Of a DNA stretch of 64,000 bases, positions 1-11,000 are shown one piece after another (the stretch's first letter is position 1; each line of letters begins with the position of its first letter). Origin of the DNA: Cryptomeria japonica (Eukaryota; Streptophyta; Pinopsida; Cupressales; Cupressaceae); contig NC_081414.1 of NCBI RefSeq assembly GCF_030272615.1, positions 665,783,938 to 665,847,937 of the forward strand. The letters are read 5' to 3'. Below the pieces are notes generated by a model. It was not told where the DNA came from. It made no database searches and worked only from the letters and a program-made list of their open reading frames with translations. The translations under genes and the position numbers were made by a program.

Positions 1-335
1 AATTGTAATGTTTTTAAAACCAAAAAAATATTTGCATGGGCGAATTATAATGTTTTTAAAACCAAAAAATATATTTGCATGGGCGAATTGTAATGTTTTT
101 AAAACCAAAAAAAATATTTGCCTTGGCGATTTCAACCAATTTTCAAACCATTAAAAAAAAATATTAGTGATTTCAAGCTATTTTCAAACCATTGAAAAAA
201 AAAAATGGCGATTTCAAGCTATTTTCAATCCATAAAAAAAACATATTGGCAATTTCAAGCTATTTTCAAACCATAAAAAAAAAATATTGGTAATTTCAAC
301 CTTTTTCCAAAATGTAAAAAAAATATTTGCCACCT
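1..335. repeat. AT-rich tandem repeats, two related unit types
   Basis: About three units of roughly 42-44 bp, built around TTGCATGGGCGAATT and GTTTTTAAAACC, are followed by about five units of roughly 41 bp, built around GATTTCAAGCTATTTTCAAA with an A-run. The units are imperfect and differ mainly in the length of the A-runs. The array starts at or before the window edge. No coding capacity is visible. I infer minisatellite-type expansion, probably inside an older LTR element. Confidence 0.8.
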
Positions 336-1110
336 CGGTAGTCCCCATCAAGTCATTAAAACATGTGGCACACAGTCGTCAACCCTCTACTTGAAAGAAT
401 ACCCATTATAAAATCTCACGACCTAGCGACAAGCCCTTACGACTCTATCTCTAGCGCGCAAGTTGAAAATGCTAAGGATTCATAACCTCAAGATCTAGCG
501 ACTAAGGGCAACTAAACCGCCACTCGCCAATTCTTGACCACAAAGTGTTAAGTCCTTGTCACCGTAGCGACTTGGAGATAGTGGTAACTTTAACCCTTGT
601 CACATACTCACCAACATAAAATTGTTTATCTCTTAACCGCTTGCACTTCACTCGCAAGCTCGTGGCTTGATCAAGTCTTTAGACATTTAACTTCGCGAGC
701 TAGCAATAACCATAAATTGTCTAGTTGCTAGCTCGCAGCCTAAAAATGCTGACATTAAACAAACATGAGAGCTAGTGACAACTATATGAAATGAGTTGCT
801 CACTAACTCTCGCGGCTATAATGTATGACTTCAGACCAACTCAAGACCTCACGACCAAAGCATTTCATTAACAATCTCTAGCTCGCTAACACCCAAAAAG
901 CTAGAGACCCTGTGATGTAAACCCAAACCAACTTGTCACCAACTCGCAGCTTGATCACTTCTTCAGAAATTTTACCTCGTGAGTTGGCAATAACCATAAA
1001 ACTTAACCATAAACTATCTGGTCGCTAGCTCGTGACCTAAAAATGCTAACATTAAACAAACATGAGAGCTAGCGACAACTGTGGTGGCAAGCTAATATGT
1101 ACAAGGAATT
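336..1110. repeat. GCTCGC/GCGAGC-rich repetitive stretch, copy 1
   Basis: The stretch repeats phrases such as CTAGCTCGC, GCGAGCTAGC and AATAACCATAAA at irregular spacing. Part of it (about 808-935) closely resembles 25067-25215 in the same orientation: both contain AACTCTC, then GGCTATAAT, then GACCTCA and ACCCAAACCAAC in the same order. I therefore read it as one of two copies of a dispersed repeat, possibly LTR sequence of an old element. No gene is visible. Confidence 0.6.
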
Positions 1111-2883
1111 TTTAAGGCTTGGATGTCGACTCATTCTTGAGGGACTAGTTTGAAGGTTTCTCCTGAGTCGAGGTTGATTAAACAAGTGAGGACGATGATT
1201 TCAGAGGCATAAAAGGATTGGATAGCTTCTGAGTTAGAGATGGGAGATCATGGATTTCTCTGAGAAATCAAAGGTTGCTTGTTGTCAGGGATTCTAAAGC
1301 AAAATTTGTACAATCAAGGAGGAATAAAATCAAAACAAAATCATTCACATAAGATGAGCCTTAGAAGGATGCAATGGATTTGATAGGAATGACTTCTAGA
1401 GTCTGGAGTCATGTTGAAAAGCACCAAAATGATGATTTTTCACATGAATGAGAATCACCAAATGAAGTGTTAAAAAGTTATAAATACAATGGAGTGGTGA
1501 CTTAATTGGTAGAAGAGAAAAGAAACCTTTTTCATTTTCTGAGGGTGATTTTTTCCTCAAAAAGGAAGATGATGTTTGAGCAAGAGCATGCATGGAGTTG
1601 TTGTGTGCTCTGTGATACCAAATGGGTGTTTTTTTTTAACTCTTGTGTGAGTTTTTTTATTGTCAGAGGGGTTGTGAAAGTGAGAAGGATTGCCAGAGGG
1701 GGTGTGAAAGCCTTTTCTTATCAAGAAAGGTCACGCATGGCACATCCTCTGCTTCTACTCTGCCACAAGATGGCGGGGGGTTTGAAGAAGGAGCCCACAG
1801 AGGAATGAAAGAAGGATTTGTTTGGGTGGGGAGTGGCAGCCAATCATATTTGTGACGACATGGAAGATATAACCCCTCCCCAACATATTATGTTTACCCT
1901 AAATCTCTCGTTTCCACTTTCCCTAATCCTAGGCATGAAGGCACGAGATCCTCTTTCCATTTTCTCTATTCCTGGGCATGAAGGCTGAAGCTCCTCTATT
2001 TTAATTTTTAGGGGTGAATTTACTTCTTGTCAGGTCCCAGTATCCCTTCCGAGAAGGGAAACGATCTGTTGGACAAAATGTAACATCTCACATTCCATCC
2101 GAAGGCATCAGGGTGATAATGGCATGGCTCAAGTAGTTTTTCTTCTACCAATTTTTTAGTTGAAATTTTTGATTCACTGCCAGTGCATGAATGCAGAATA
2201 TTTTTATAACAGAATTTTGCATATGGCCTTTTAGGCCTAATTGCTGAGAGTAAATGTTTTGTTGACATGTGTCTCTTGGCCTAAAGCTTGTTGCTCCCTT
2301 TTCTTCTATAAAAATGGAAATCAAGGTCATTAGAAGGGTTCCTTTTGGGGGGGTCTCTTGAGGGTTCCGAAATTTTGGTGCCTTTGGGTTTCCTTTTCTG
2401 GTTCCAGTAGTGATTCTAGACTCTAGGTGAAGGAAGCAAGTTGTCTAGTCATTTACAAAGCAAATGAAAAGCATTAAATGTCAAGTTATACAAGTTCTTG
2501 AAGGAGTTATATATAAATTTATTTTGTGACAGAAGTAGTAATTTTATTCAAAAGAAATTAAATTATGATCTATTTCTCTCCAGTGTATAATTCTATCTCT
2601 TTCAAACGAATAGAATCATGAGTTTTTTCATTTGTTGCATTGTTATGGTGTATGTAATTTTTCATTTAATGCTTCCTATTATGCCCAAGAATGCAAAATT
2701 TTTGTTAGTCTGGAATCATATTAAGGATTCACCTCATTGTAATTGGTGGGTGGATTACTTAAGAGAAGAGGGTTTTGAGGTCCTAGAAAACTTGTCGAAC
2801 ATATTGATGGATAAGATACAAGAAATCTTGAATGTTCATAGCAGAATATAATTTATATTCATATATACACATATAATGGCAAG
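1111..2883. other. Non-coding intergenic DNA, nothing recognised
   Basis: Only short, unsupported reading frames occur here, and none resembles a known family. Around 1915-2010 a segment of about 55 bp is imperfectly duplicated; each copy contains GGCATGAAGGC. The right end is the target site of the giant LTR element. Confidence 0.6.
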
Positions 2884-2888
2884 GATAC
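2884..2888. repeat. Target-site duplication, left (GATAC)
   Basis: The five bases GATAC directly precede the TGTTGAG start of the 5' LTR and are repeated directly after the CCAACA end of the 3' LTR at 19517-19521. This fixes both element borders. Confidence 0.95.
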
Positions 2889-3013
2889 TGTTGAGCACTA
2901 TTTTTTTAAAAAAAATATAATAAAAATAAAAAATAATAATATATGTTTCCATAAGCATGAAGACTAATGGATATTTCGGCCAGTAAGCTGTATCGAGCAC
3001 TGCAGGAGAAGTT

Positions 3014-3531
3014 TCATCGAAAGAGCGTTTTCATCGACACAGGGCATATAAAGCATTAAGCAAAGGTGTTTCGGCAAGAAGTTACCTTCGATGAACGCAA
3101 GAAACCGCTCATCGATACTCCAGGTTTCATCGAAAAGGTAAAAGCAAAAAGCGAAAAGGCAAAAGGTGATTTCGAAGGAATGTCATTACCGAAGAAACTC
3201 AAGAGACATTCATCGAAATGCAAGTTTCATCGATGAACGTGGTGTCGAACAAAAGAAAAGCTGTTTCATCGATAAAAAGGATATCGATGAAAAAGGGGAT
3301 ATCGATGAACACTCATAAGCCTTCACCGAAGAAAGAAACTCATCGAAAGTATGGCATCGATGAAACTCACGAGCAACTTGCCAAAAAGGGGGACTATCGA
3401 TGAAAAAGTGATTTCGATGAGTCTTAAAAGCGGCTTCTCGACGTAAGTTTTTCACCGAAACAATATTATCGAAGAGAGTGAGCTTTCGATGGAAGATTCA
3501 AACACTTGGCCGAAGACAAGGGTTTCATCGA
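3014..3531. promoter_or_regulatory. Dense TCATCGA/TCGATGA motif array in the 5' LTR
   Basis: About sixteen exact copies of TCATCGA or its reverse complement lie within about 520 bp, in both orientations. Some fuse into the palindrome TCATCGATGA. Chance would give well under one. Spacing is irregular, which fits protein-binding sites better than simple tandem duplication. The array lies just upstream of the LTR ORF. The binding factor is unknown; a host transcription factor or the LTR-encoded protein are both possible. Confidence 0.7.
3046..3053 (+). promoter_or_regulatory. Candidate TATA box of the 5' LTR
   Basis: ATATAAAG lies inside the motif array, about 780 bp before the LTR ORF start. 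It is the best TATA-like match upstream of that ORF. The assignment is by sequence only, and the start site is not defined. The same site recurs at 14666 in the 3' LTR. Confidence 0.35.
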
Positions 3532-3832
3532 TAACTTGAAACGCGCGCACTTTGAGCGGACTGTACTTCCCGCGAAGGAGTTAAAGGCCTAGTTGAAAAG
3601 TGTCACATCTGCAATTAAGTTTAAAACACTGGAGTAGCCGTTACAGATGCAAAAACATTAACTGTACACAAGTTGCCCATTCAATTGCAATTGAACTGAG
3701 TGAATTTTCGTAAGAATCAGATCGATGCTAAGAGATTGGAAGCTGTGAAGAACTTGCAGAGATTTGCAAACGATAACCAGAAGAGTTGAGCATTCTACCA
3801 AGTAAGTGTTGTCTCTCTTATTTACTGTAACT

Positions 3833-6800
3833 ATGGAACCTTCGTCTTCTTCTTCTAAAAAGAGTAGGAAAGGAAAAGAGTTAAACCCTGAAGAGAAGCC
3901 CAAGAGATAGAAGAAAGAAGGGAGAGCTTTGACTCAGGACTTATTAGACCAGTGTCCATCGTCTAGTGTAAGGTCCAAAAAGATTAAAAGTGAAGAAGAA
4001 GGATTAGAGGACAAATTTGAAAATCTAGGAGACGTTTGGACTGAGATAAGAGGACATGAGTTATTTTTGTTTGGTTACAAAAGAAGGGATGCACCCGAAC
4101 CCATTAGTAATCTATGGAAGAGGAACTTAGGCAAGTTAGTAGTTCCAAATGTGTTTGTAGACGTAGAATTAATGAAAGCTCTGGTAAATTGCTACAACCC
4201 GAGAACTAAAACCATATGTGATTACAGAGGGAATACATTAGTAGTAATCAACAAGCAGACTATTGATATGGTTTTTGATCTAGACTGGGAAGTCGAGGAA
4301 AGCATCGATATGAAGAAACTTTCACAGGAATTCTTTAGTTTGGAAAATATCTACAGGACTTGGAGGCTAGCTGTTCACAGGCCAAAAGTGGGTGGGTCAT
4401 TTGTTCAGTTGGGCAAAAGTGACAAGGTGCCATTTGATGTCAACCACTTCCATCCATATTTCAAATATACGTATTATACTGCAGCCCAAGTACTAGGCAT
4501 AGAGGCTCATCCACTCATGGATGTTGGGATTATGGTTCTGTGTGCTGATATTCAATCAAAAGACCCTAGGTCATTTGATTTTGCTACTTATGTTGCGGAT
4601 ACCTTGAATCATGGGCTGGAAAAAATGAAAGGAGACCTTGTGAATGTTCACTTTTCATTATACTCCATGCTAATGCATATTCTTCTTTATTGTGGACAAG
4701 AAATTAACTTCTGGCCAGATGAGTTCAGCATCAGGTCTTATGATAAGAATGGTCTGAAGAAGCCGGTTCAGTTGTGGGTATCAGCATGGGACCAGAGGTT
4801 TATGAACAACCAATATTGGCATTTTCAAGAATACTTTGTGAAACCTCTCAGTGCAGCTTTTGGACAACGCAGGGATTATACTTTGTCCCCTGAAATTAAG
4901 AGGTTCCTCAGGCCAAAGGATTTCTCTCCAGAGTCACAGATTGAACATAATTGGGGTGATTGGTATTGCCATGATAATCACACAGAGATAAGGGTATTTG
5001 GATATGAAGGGCAACCGCACATGCTTCCAATTACGGTGCCAGACAGAGTGGCTAGCTTGGAGATTATAAGGCAATTGTCTATTGCCAGTGCTAAACATTT
5101 AACTGATTTTGGTAAACAATCTATTGTTCCAGGTCTATTAGTTTTCTCTGATTTCATTGTCAAAAGTTCAAAGAGTTATCATTTATTACAGACTAAATTA
5201 AATTACTATGGCATGACTCTAGGTGAGCCTAGGGAGAATTTTGATCCCGAAGGATATATAAGAGCTGCCAGAGCCTCACAAAAACTCAAAGCTGGGATAC
5301 ATATGGCCAAAATGCCAGACGACCTAATTAAGAACCTTGAGCGAGAGGAGGCCAAGGCTTTAAAAGGAAAGAGCGAGTTAGTCTGGGAGGCCTACAAATG
5401 GAAAAGGGCAAGGGGAATGATAGATGGGGACCTAATTGGAAATCTCCAAGATCCTCTGGAGGTAGCTAAAAGGCTGCTTCAACATGAAGCTGAAATTATG
5501 CACAGAGTTCCTTCACAATTCCTTCGCTTCATTAATACTGAAAGGGACAGTCAGCCCCTAGCTCACATGTCACCGAAATCAACCGCCAGTAGTATCCCAC
5601 CTGATTCTCCTAGAGAGGATTATCCTCCTGGTTTCGAAACAGAAATGAACATGGACACAGGAGAAATCAACATCAAAGATGTTGTTGACATAAGAATGAC
5701 TGAGCATGAGGACTTCATTGCTGATGATGGATTCGCCTCCTCTAGGGAATTCCTTTCATTTCTATATCAATACAAAGGGGCTCATGTCAAACAAAGCATG
5801 GCTGGAAAACCAGAGGAAGAACAGATGAAGAGATTACAGGATGAAATTGATGTCCTCATGAAAGACATGACTCCTGAAAAGGGGAGGAAATTATTAAAAG
5901 AGGCCGGTGTGATCATCTTCTCTAGTTGGGATATCAACTCAGCACTCTTATTTGATGGCTTTTTGAAAAAACAAGATTTGAATCAGCAGGTATTGCCCCA
6001 GGAGGTAGATAAACTGTTCCTAGGCTCTGGATATGATCCAGACAAAAAGGCTCTCCTACAGTGGGCACTATATCCAAAAGGGAAGAGGCCAATCATTGTG
6101 GATATAGAAGAAACCTTTGGGCATCTCATGGTTCACCAGGTTGGAAAGACTGATCCTAGGGTCACTGCAAAGCTCAACCTGGATGTTGCAAGATTGAACT
6201 TGGACCAGACAGAGTTTTTGGTCAAAGAGAACATTACATACAAGGGATTATATGAAAAATCCAAGGAGGAAAATCAGAAGCTGCAAGCAAAGGTATTGCA
6301 ATTAGAAACGGGGACTCCTATCAGCGAATACACCTCATACCCCGCAGGTCGCAGCTTGGATGACATCTATGATGCCCTGTACTGGAAATATCAGGCAGAG
6401 AAGGCCAATAAATGCGCAAATAATATCCAGCAAAAGATAGACAAATTGGTCAATGACATCATAGGACATCGGTTTAACACCATGCTCTTACAGGTCGAAC
6501 CATATTGGATAGTTTACAATGGGACAATAAAAGCGCTAACAGAGCATGAACGGTTAAGAGCACGATTGCAGGGGGTGCTAAGCAGTGACGATTCCATGAC
6601 GCCAGAAGAAAAGGCTGAGGGTAACGCGTATATGGATAATCATGTCAAACTCGAGGATATGCTGAGAAGAGATTTACAAGAATTAGATGATGAAAAACCC
6701 GTTGGAATGCCTTCCATCTACAAGGAAGGAGAGGTAATAACCTTGGAGGATTTGCGAAAGGAACTTGTCAGCGTCAAGGATTGGGCCTTGTCAGAAATTG

Positions 6801-6982
6801 ATCGGAGTAAGGATATGGCCCCTACCGTCAACCAGATGATATTCAAGTACCTGACGCTAGGGGATGAATTAAAAAAGCAAACGCCTCAAATCAGAACATT
6901 CAAAGACGATGATTACATTCATCATTTGGGGCTTTTGAATCTCTTTTTGCTTAAGTTTAGAAACACTCAAGTTAACGACTAA
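3833..6982 (+). pseudogene. LTR-encoded ~1050-codon ORF, 5' copy, stop at codon 26
   Basis: I do not recognise this protein. From the ATG at 3833 the frame runs 1050 codons, with one TAG at 3908-3910 where the 3' LTR copy has CAG. Downstream of the stop the frame is open for more than 1000 residues. The N-terminus is Ser/Lys/Arg-rich and could act as a nuclear localisation signal. A globular first half (about residues 60-560) includes the conserved HNWGDW near residue 372. The C-terminal third is charged and coiled-coil-like. The same architecture appears in the diverged minus-strand relic at 20454-23894, so this is a family and not a chance ORF. By position it resembles the extra ORF1 of Ogre elements, but that ORF lies outside the LTR. 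Function is unknown. Confidence 0.8.
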
Positions 6983-7899
6983 TATTTTGAAAAGTCGTGT
7001 CTCTTCGTGAAAAACTTTCGTCCTCATATATATATGAGAATGATTTTTGTAATGTAAGGAGATAATAGAATTAGATAGGATTAGGAGCGAAACAAGAACA
7101 GCCTGTAAGTCTTCTGTGTACAAACTATAATGGAATACAAATCTTGATCTACTGTTTCCTTGCATATGTGTTGTGGATTATTTCATTTTCTTTTGGCAAT
7201 CGTCTGTGATATTGTCTGATAAAGATAAGGTTATTCATGTTCTTAAGATCAGATCTATGCTTTATGTTATAATGTTGCAACAAAAGTTCTGCTTGCGGAT
7301 TGTAATCGTTCCTTGCAAAGCTTAATTGACTGGTCCCTTAAGGGTAGGGTTAAATTCACTCAATCAACACATAATATAAGCATTCATTTGGTTTTAAAAG
7401 AAATAGTAACTGACAGGTTCATAAGGGATGAATTAAAAAGCTGTCTCACAGATTCGCACTATAAGTCCTGAAGAAAATTGTGATGACTCTGTAACCCAAA
7501 CAGTGAAGAAGGCACTGGCTAAAATCTCAAGTTATACTCATCATTTCTTTCATAATTAGTTATTTTGACAGCTATAGAAGTAATTAAGAAGCACAAAGCA
7601 AACAATTATCATAACAACAATCTTGAACTCGTCTGCTATATCTCCATTCAAGGAACTCATGCCATTTCAAGATCAGGAGATATCAGATTAGGATAACATA
7701 TCTGCTATAAAAAGCACTGTTTATTGGAGACATTCAGTGAATAGGTATACCCGCCTAGGTCCTGCAGAACCTAAAGTGAGAGAGTAAGCAACCAAACAGG
7801 TTCACTCTACATGTTGGCCAAGTCAATTGGAGGGTTTGACCATAGGGAATGGCATTTCCTTAGAACCTATCCAATCTGTTGATTTGAGACCCAACAGAT

Positions 7900-7917
7900 T
7901 GGCGACTCTGCTGGGGA
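7900..7917 (+). other. Primer-binding site of the giant element (tRNA-Arg-like)
   Basis: TGGCGACTCTGCTGGGGA begins three bases after the 5' LTR. It does not match initiator-Met tRNA (TGGTATCAGAGC). From memory it resembles the tRNA-Arg primer sites described for Ogre-like elements. A tRNA 3'-end comparison would settle the primer. Confidence 0.75.
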
Positions 7918-8024
7918 AAATTATAAAAACTCTGCTGGGGAAAATTATAAAAACTCTGCTGTGGGAAAGAGCTCAGAAGAAACAAAAACAATTCATATCC
8001 TCTAGAAAAGAGGTGGCGACTCTG
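7905..8024 (+). repeat. Partial repeats of the primer-binding site
   Basis: ACTCTGCTGGGGAAAATTAT recurs at 7905 and 7929, and a third partial copy starts at 7953, giving a 24-bp period. TGGCGACTCTG recurs at 8014-8024, just before the gag start. The leader therefore holds one full and several partial primer-site copies. Confidence 0.85.
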
Positions 8025-8038
8025 AAATAAGAATTTCA

Positions 8039-11000
8039 ATGCACGGGACAAGATCGGTTGCGAAAGGACAATCTTTATCCCAATTAGATTTCCCTCAACG
8101 AAAGAACAAAAATAAAGAACCCATGAATGATTCCATGAGAGAAAGATACAACCAGTATAAACATGAAAGTAGCCAACACTCGCCCTTAAAGGAACAAGAT
8201 AGAACAACAACTTCAGGTCCGGTGAATGAAGATTTGGTTGCAGCATATAAAGCTCAAAAGGGGCGATACCAAATTCCCCCTGGTTTTGAAAATCATGAAG
8301 CACGGCCCAGACAATACACACCACCTCCGTCAGGATCAAGTATGGCAGACCCTGCAGATAGGTTCACAGATTTAACTAGACAAATGATGGAGGCAGCTGC
8401 TGAGATGAGAGATTCAGGAAGGACTCAGGAATGTTTGGAGCTGTGTGCCAAGTTGGGCATAAATGTTGGTGAGGATGACTTTAATAAAGATGTAAACAAC
8501 TACAAGAAAACATATGCTCAGGGAGTGGGTAAAACAAAGAGTAATGATTTCAAAGCTTATGAGAACCCTCTGTTTGGTAACAAGAGGGATGATCATGTGC
8601 AATCAGGTGCACCACCAGTCCAGCAAAACTCACATACAGGCTTCATCCCTCATAATCAGTATCCACCTCCTGGTCAATTTTATAACCAACATCCACCCCC
8701 TAATCAGTTTCAGTATCAACACCAGAATCAATACCCTCCTCCTTATCAAAACCAAATTCCCTTGTATGGTAATATGAACCAGAACTTTGTGAATCCTCAT
8801 GGAGGGCATGGACTAATAAATATGGAACAAATGAGGCAATTTGATTTTTCAGGAATGATGGTGTATCCATATCCCATCCCAAATGAAATCAGGACAGCAA
8901 TACCAAAGTTCACAGGAAGTAATGCAGTTTCAGGTGAGGCTCATTGCAAAGCCTTTGATGCAGTAATTGAGGATTTTGGTTTGCCATATGAGGATGTCAA
9001 GATCAGGTTGTTTATGCAGTCATTAATAGAAGATGCGAGAGATTGGTTTAGAACGTTGCCTGATGCATCTATTAAAAACCTTGCAGAATTCAAAGAAATG
9101 TTCCTGGAACAGTATGGAGACCATAATAGTCCTGAGTTTGCTTTGCATGAAATCATCAGCATTAAGAAAGAGCAAAATGAATCAGTAATTGACTTTAACA
9201 AAAGATTCAATAGGGTTCTGAACAAAATCCCTAATAGGATGAAACCAGTACCTGAAGTGAGCATTCTGTACTATATCAATGCTTATGACAGCAAAACAAA
9301 CTATGAGTTGAGAACCAGAAACCCAAGAGATCTCCGAGATGTTATGAAAGAGGCCATTGTTATAGAGAACAATAGAAAGGCTGCTGGTAAGGTTGGAAAA
9401 AGAGAGGATGCAAGATTGTACAATCCTAAAGCACCCAAGGCCAATAGGGATGAAGATAAGCTTGACAAAGTTTTAAATGCCCTGAAAGATTTATCTGTAA
9501 GAGTAAACAAAACAGAGAAGCAGCAATACTACCGTCCTGAGAGACCTAGACTACATGACATGCCTTATAACACTACATGGAAGCATGGAAAACCGGTAGA
9601 AAGGAACCACAGAGACAATCAACAAATTCCAGATCCTTTAAAAAGAACGGTAAATTATACTCAAGACGATAACATGTGGTGCTATGCTTGCAATATGCCA
9701 CACGCTTCCTCTTTGTGTGCAGTAGAAAAAGGGTTGCAAGAGGAAGAGGATAGCTATGAAGATCATGTGGATGATTCAACTATTAATATGATGTCATTTA
9801 GTCAGGAAGGAAGGTCAGACTCTATCAATATTGATCAGTGCTCTGTTTTACCTGTGACCACCAGCAAAAATGAAAGTGTCAAACTCAGAGTCCCTACTGA
9901 AGAAGAGAAAAGAAAAATTACAGCTTATGTTGTTGCACAAGGAAAAAGGACTTATGACTTAAGAAACAGGATGGTGAATCCAGAACAAGGTAAACCTGCT
10001 AGTCTTTTCATGAAAGAAAACGATGAAGCACTTAAGCGAATGAATAAGGCAACTAAGACTAAGCAAGATGGTAATCAGGGTCCTGATGTTCAAAAGAAAG
10101 AAACGGTAAAAATTCTTTCATCACAGCAATCTACCTCGTTTGATATCTCAGCTGCACTAACACAATTAAAAGTTTCTGTCCCATTAATGGAAATCATGAG
10201 GTTTCCTGAATATAGGGAAAAAACTTTGGAGATGATTTCAGGTGTCCAAGAAGGGAAGGGTAATGAACAGAAACGAGAAGTCCCAACAGGTGGCAGTAAT
10301 GAACAAATGGCTCCAGTTATATACTTAGGGTCCACTATAACTAAAAACCCAACACAAGTAGACCCATTTTACCTCACTTTGGTGATAAACAACAAAAGGG
10401 TAAAGAATTGTATGATTGATTCAGGAGCAGCCATAAATGTCATGCCTGTTGGGGTGATGAAAGAATTAGGATTGGAAGTTGATACTACCTTTGGGAAGTG
10501 CTATGCCATGGACAATAGATCAGTCCCAGTGGTTGGTGTCATGAAGAATGTAGAGTTCAGATTAGCAGCCTGTCCAGAAGCATCATATAAAACAGATATC
10601 ACGGTGGTAGATGTTCCACCAAACTATGGAATGTTGTTGTCTAGACAATGGTCGAATATGATTGGTGGATATGTGCAGCTGGATTTGTCTTATGCTATGA
10701 TTCCAATAAATGGACAGGAAATAAAAATTGACAGGGAGCCTCGGTCCACATATATCATAGAAGACATGGAAGGAACAGTGAACCAAGTATGTTTTTTACA
10801 AACTGATATGGACAACTTCCAGGTACAGTTGACAAAACCTAAATTTAAAGAGTGGATCCCCATTGAGTCATGTCTAACTGAAAAGGATGGTCAGATATGG
10901 AAGATGTTCTCTGATGGGTCTTGTAGCAAAGAAGGGAGTGGGGCTGGAATCCTTTTTATTTCACCTACAGGAGAAACTTACAAATATTCTTTCAAGTTGT

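Larger units (their letters stand above)
2889..7896 (+). repeat. 5' LTR (5008 bp) of the giant element
   Basis: It begins TGTTGAGCAC and ends CCCAACA. It contains, in order, an AT-rich start, the TCATCGA motif array (3014-3531), a large ORF (3833-6982) and about 0.9 kb of non-coding sequence before the primer-binding site. This is far longer than most plant LTRs but within the range known for Ogre-like elements. U3, R and U5 limits cannot be set from sequence alone. A TATA-like site at 3046 and plant poly(A)-like AT-rich sequence after the ORF suggest that the ORF could lie within R. Confidence 0.95.

Noticed and set aside
2618-2851. 77-residue plus-strand frame
   Set aside because: Short, AT-rich, and without any recognised motif or neighbouring signal.
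3799-3804. GTAAGT just before the LTR ORF as a splice donor
   Set aside because: The match is good, but no convincing acceptor was identified before gag that would keep a sensible transcript, so I do not annotate an intron.
7860-8339. 159-residue minus-strand frame over the primer site and gag start
   Set aside because: It is antisense to the leader and gag of the intact element, spans the repeated primer-site sequence, and matches no family.
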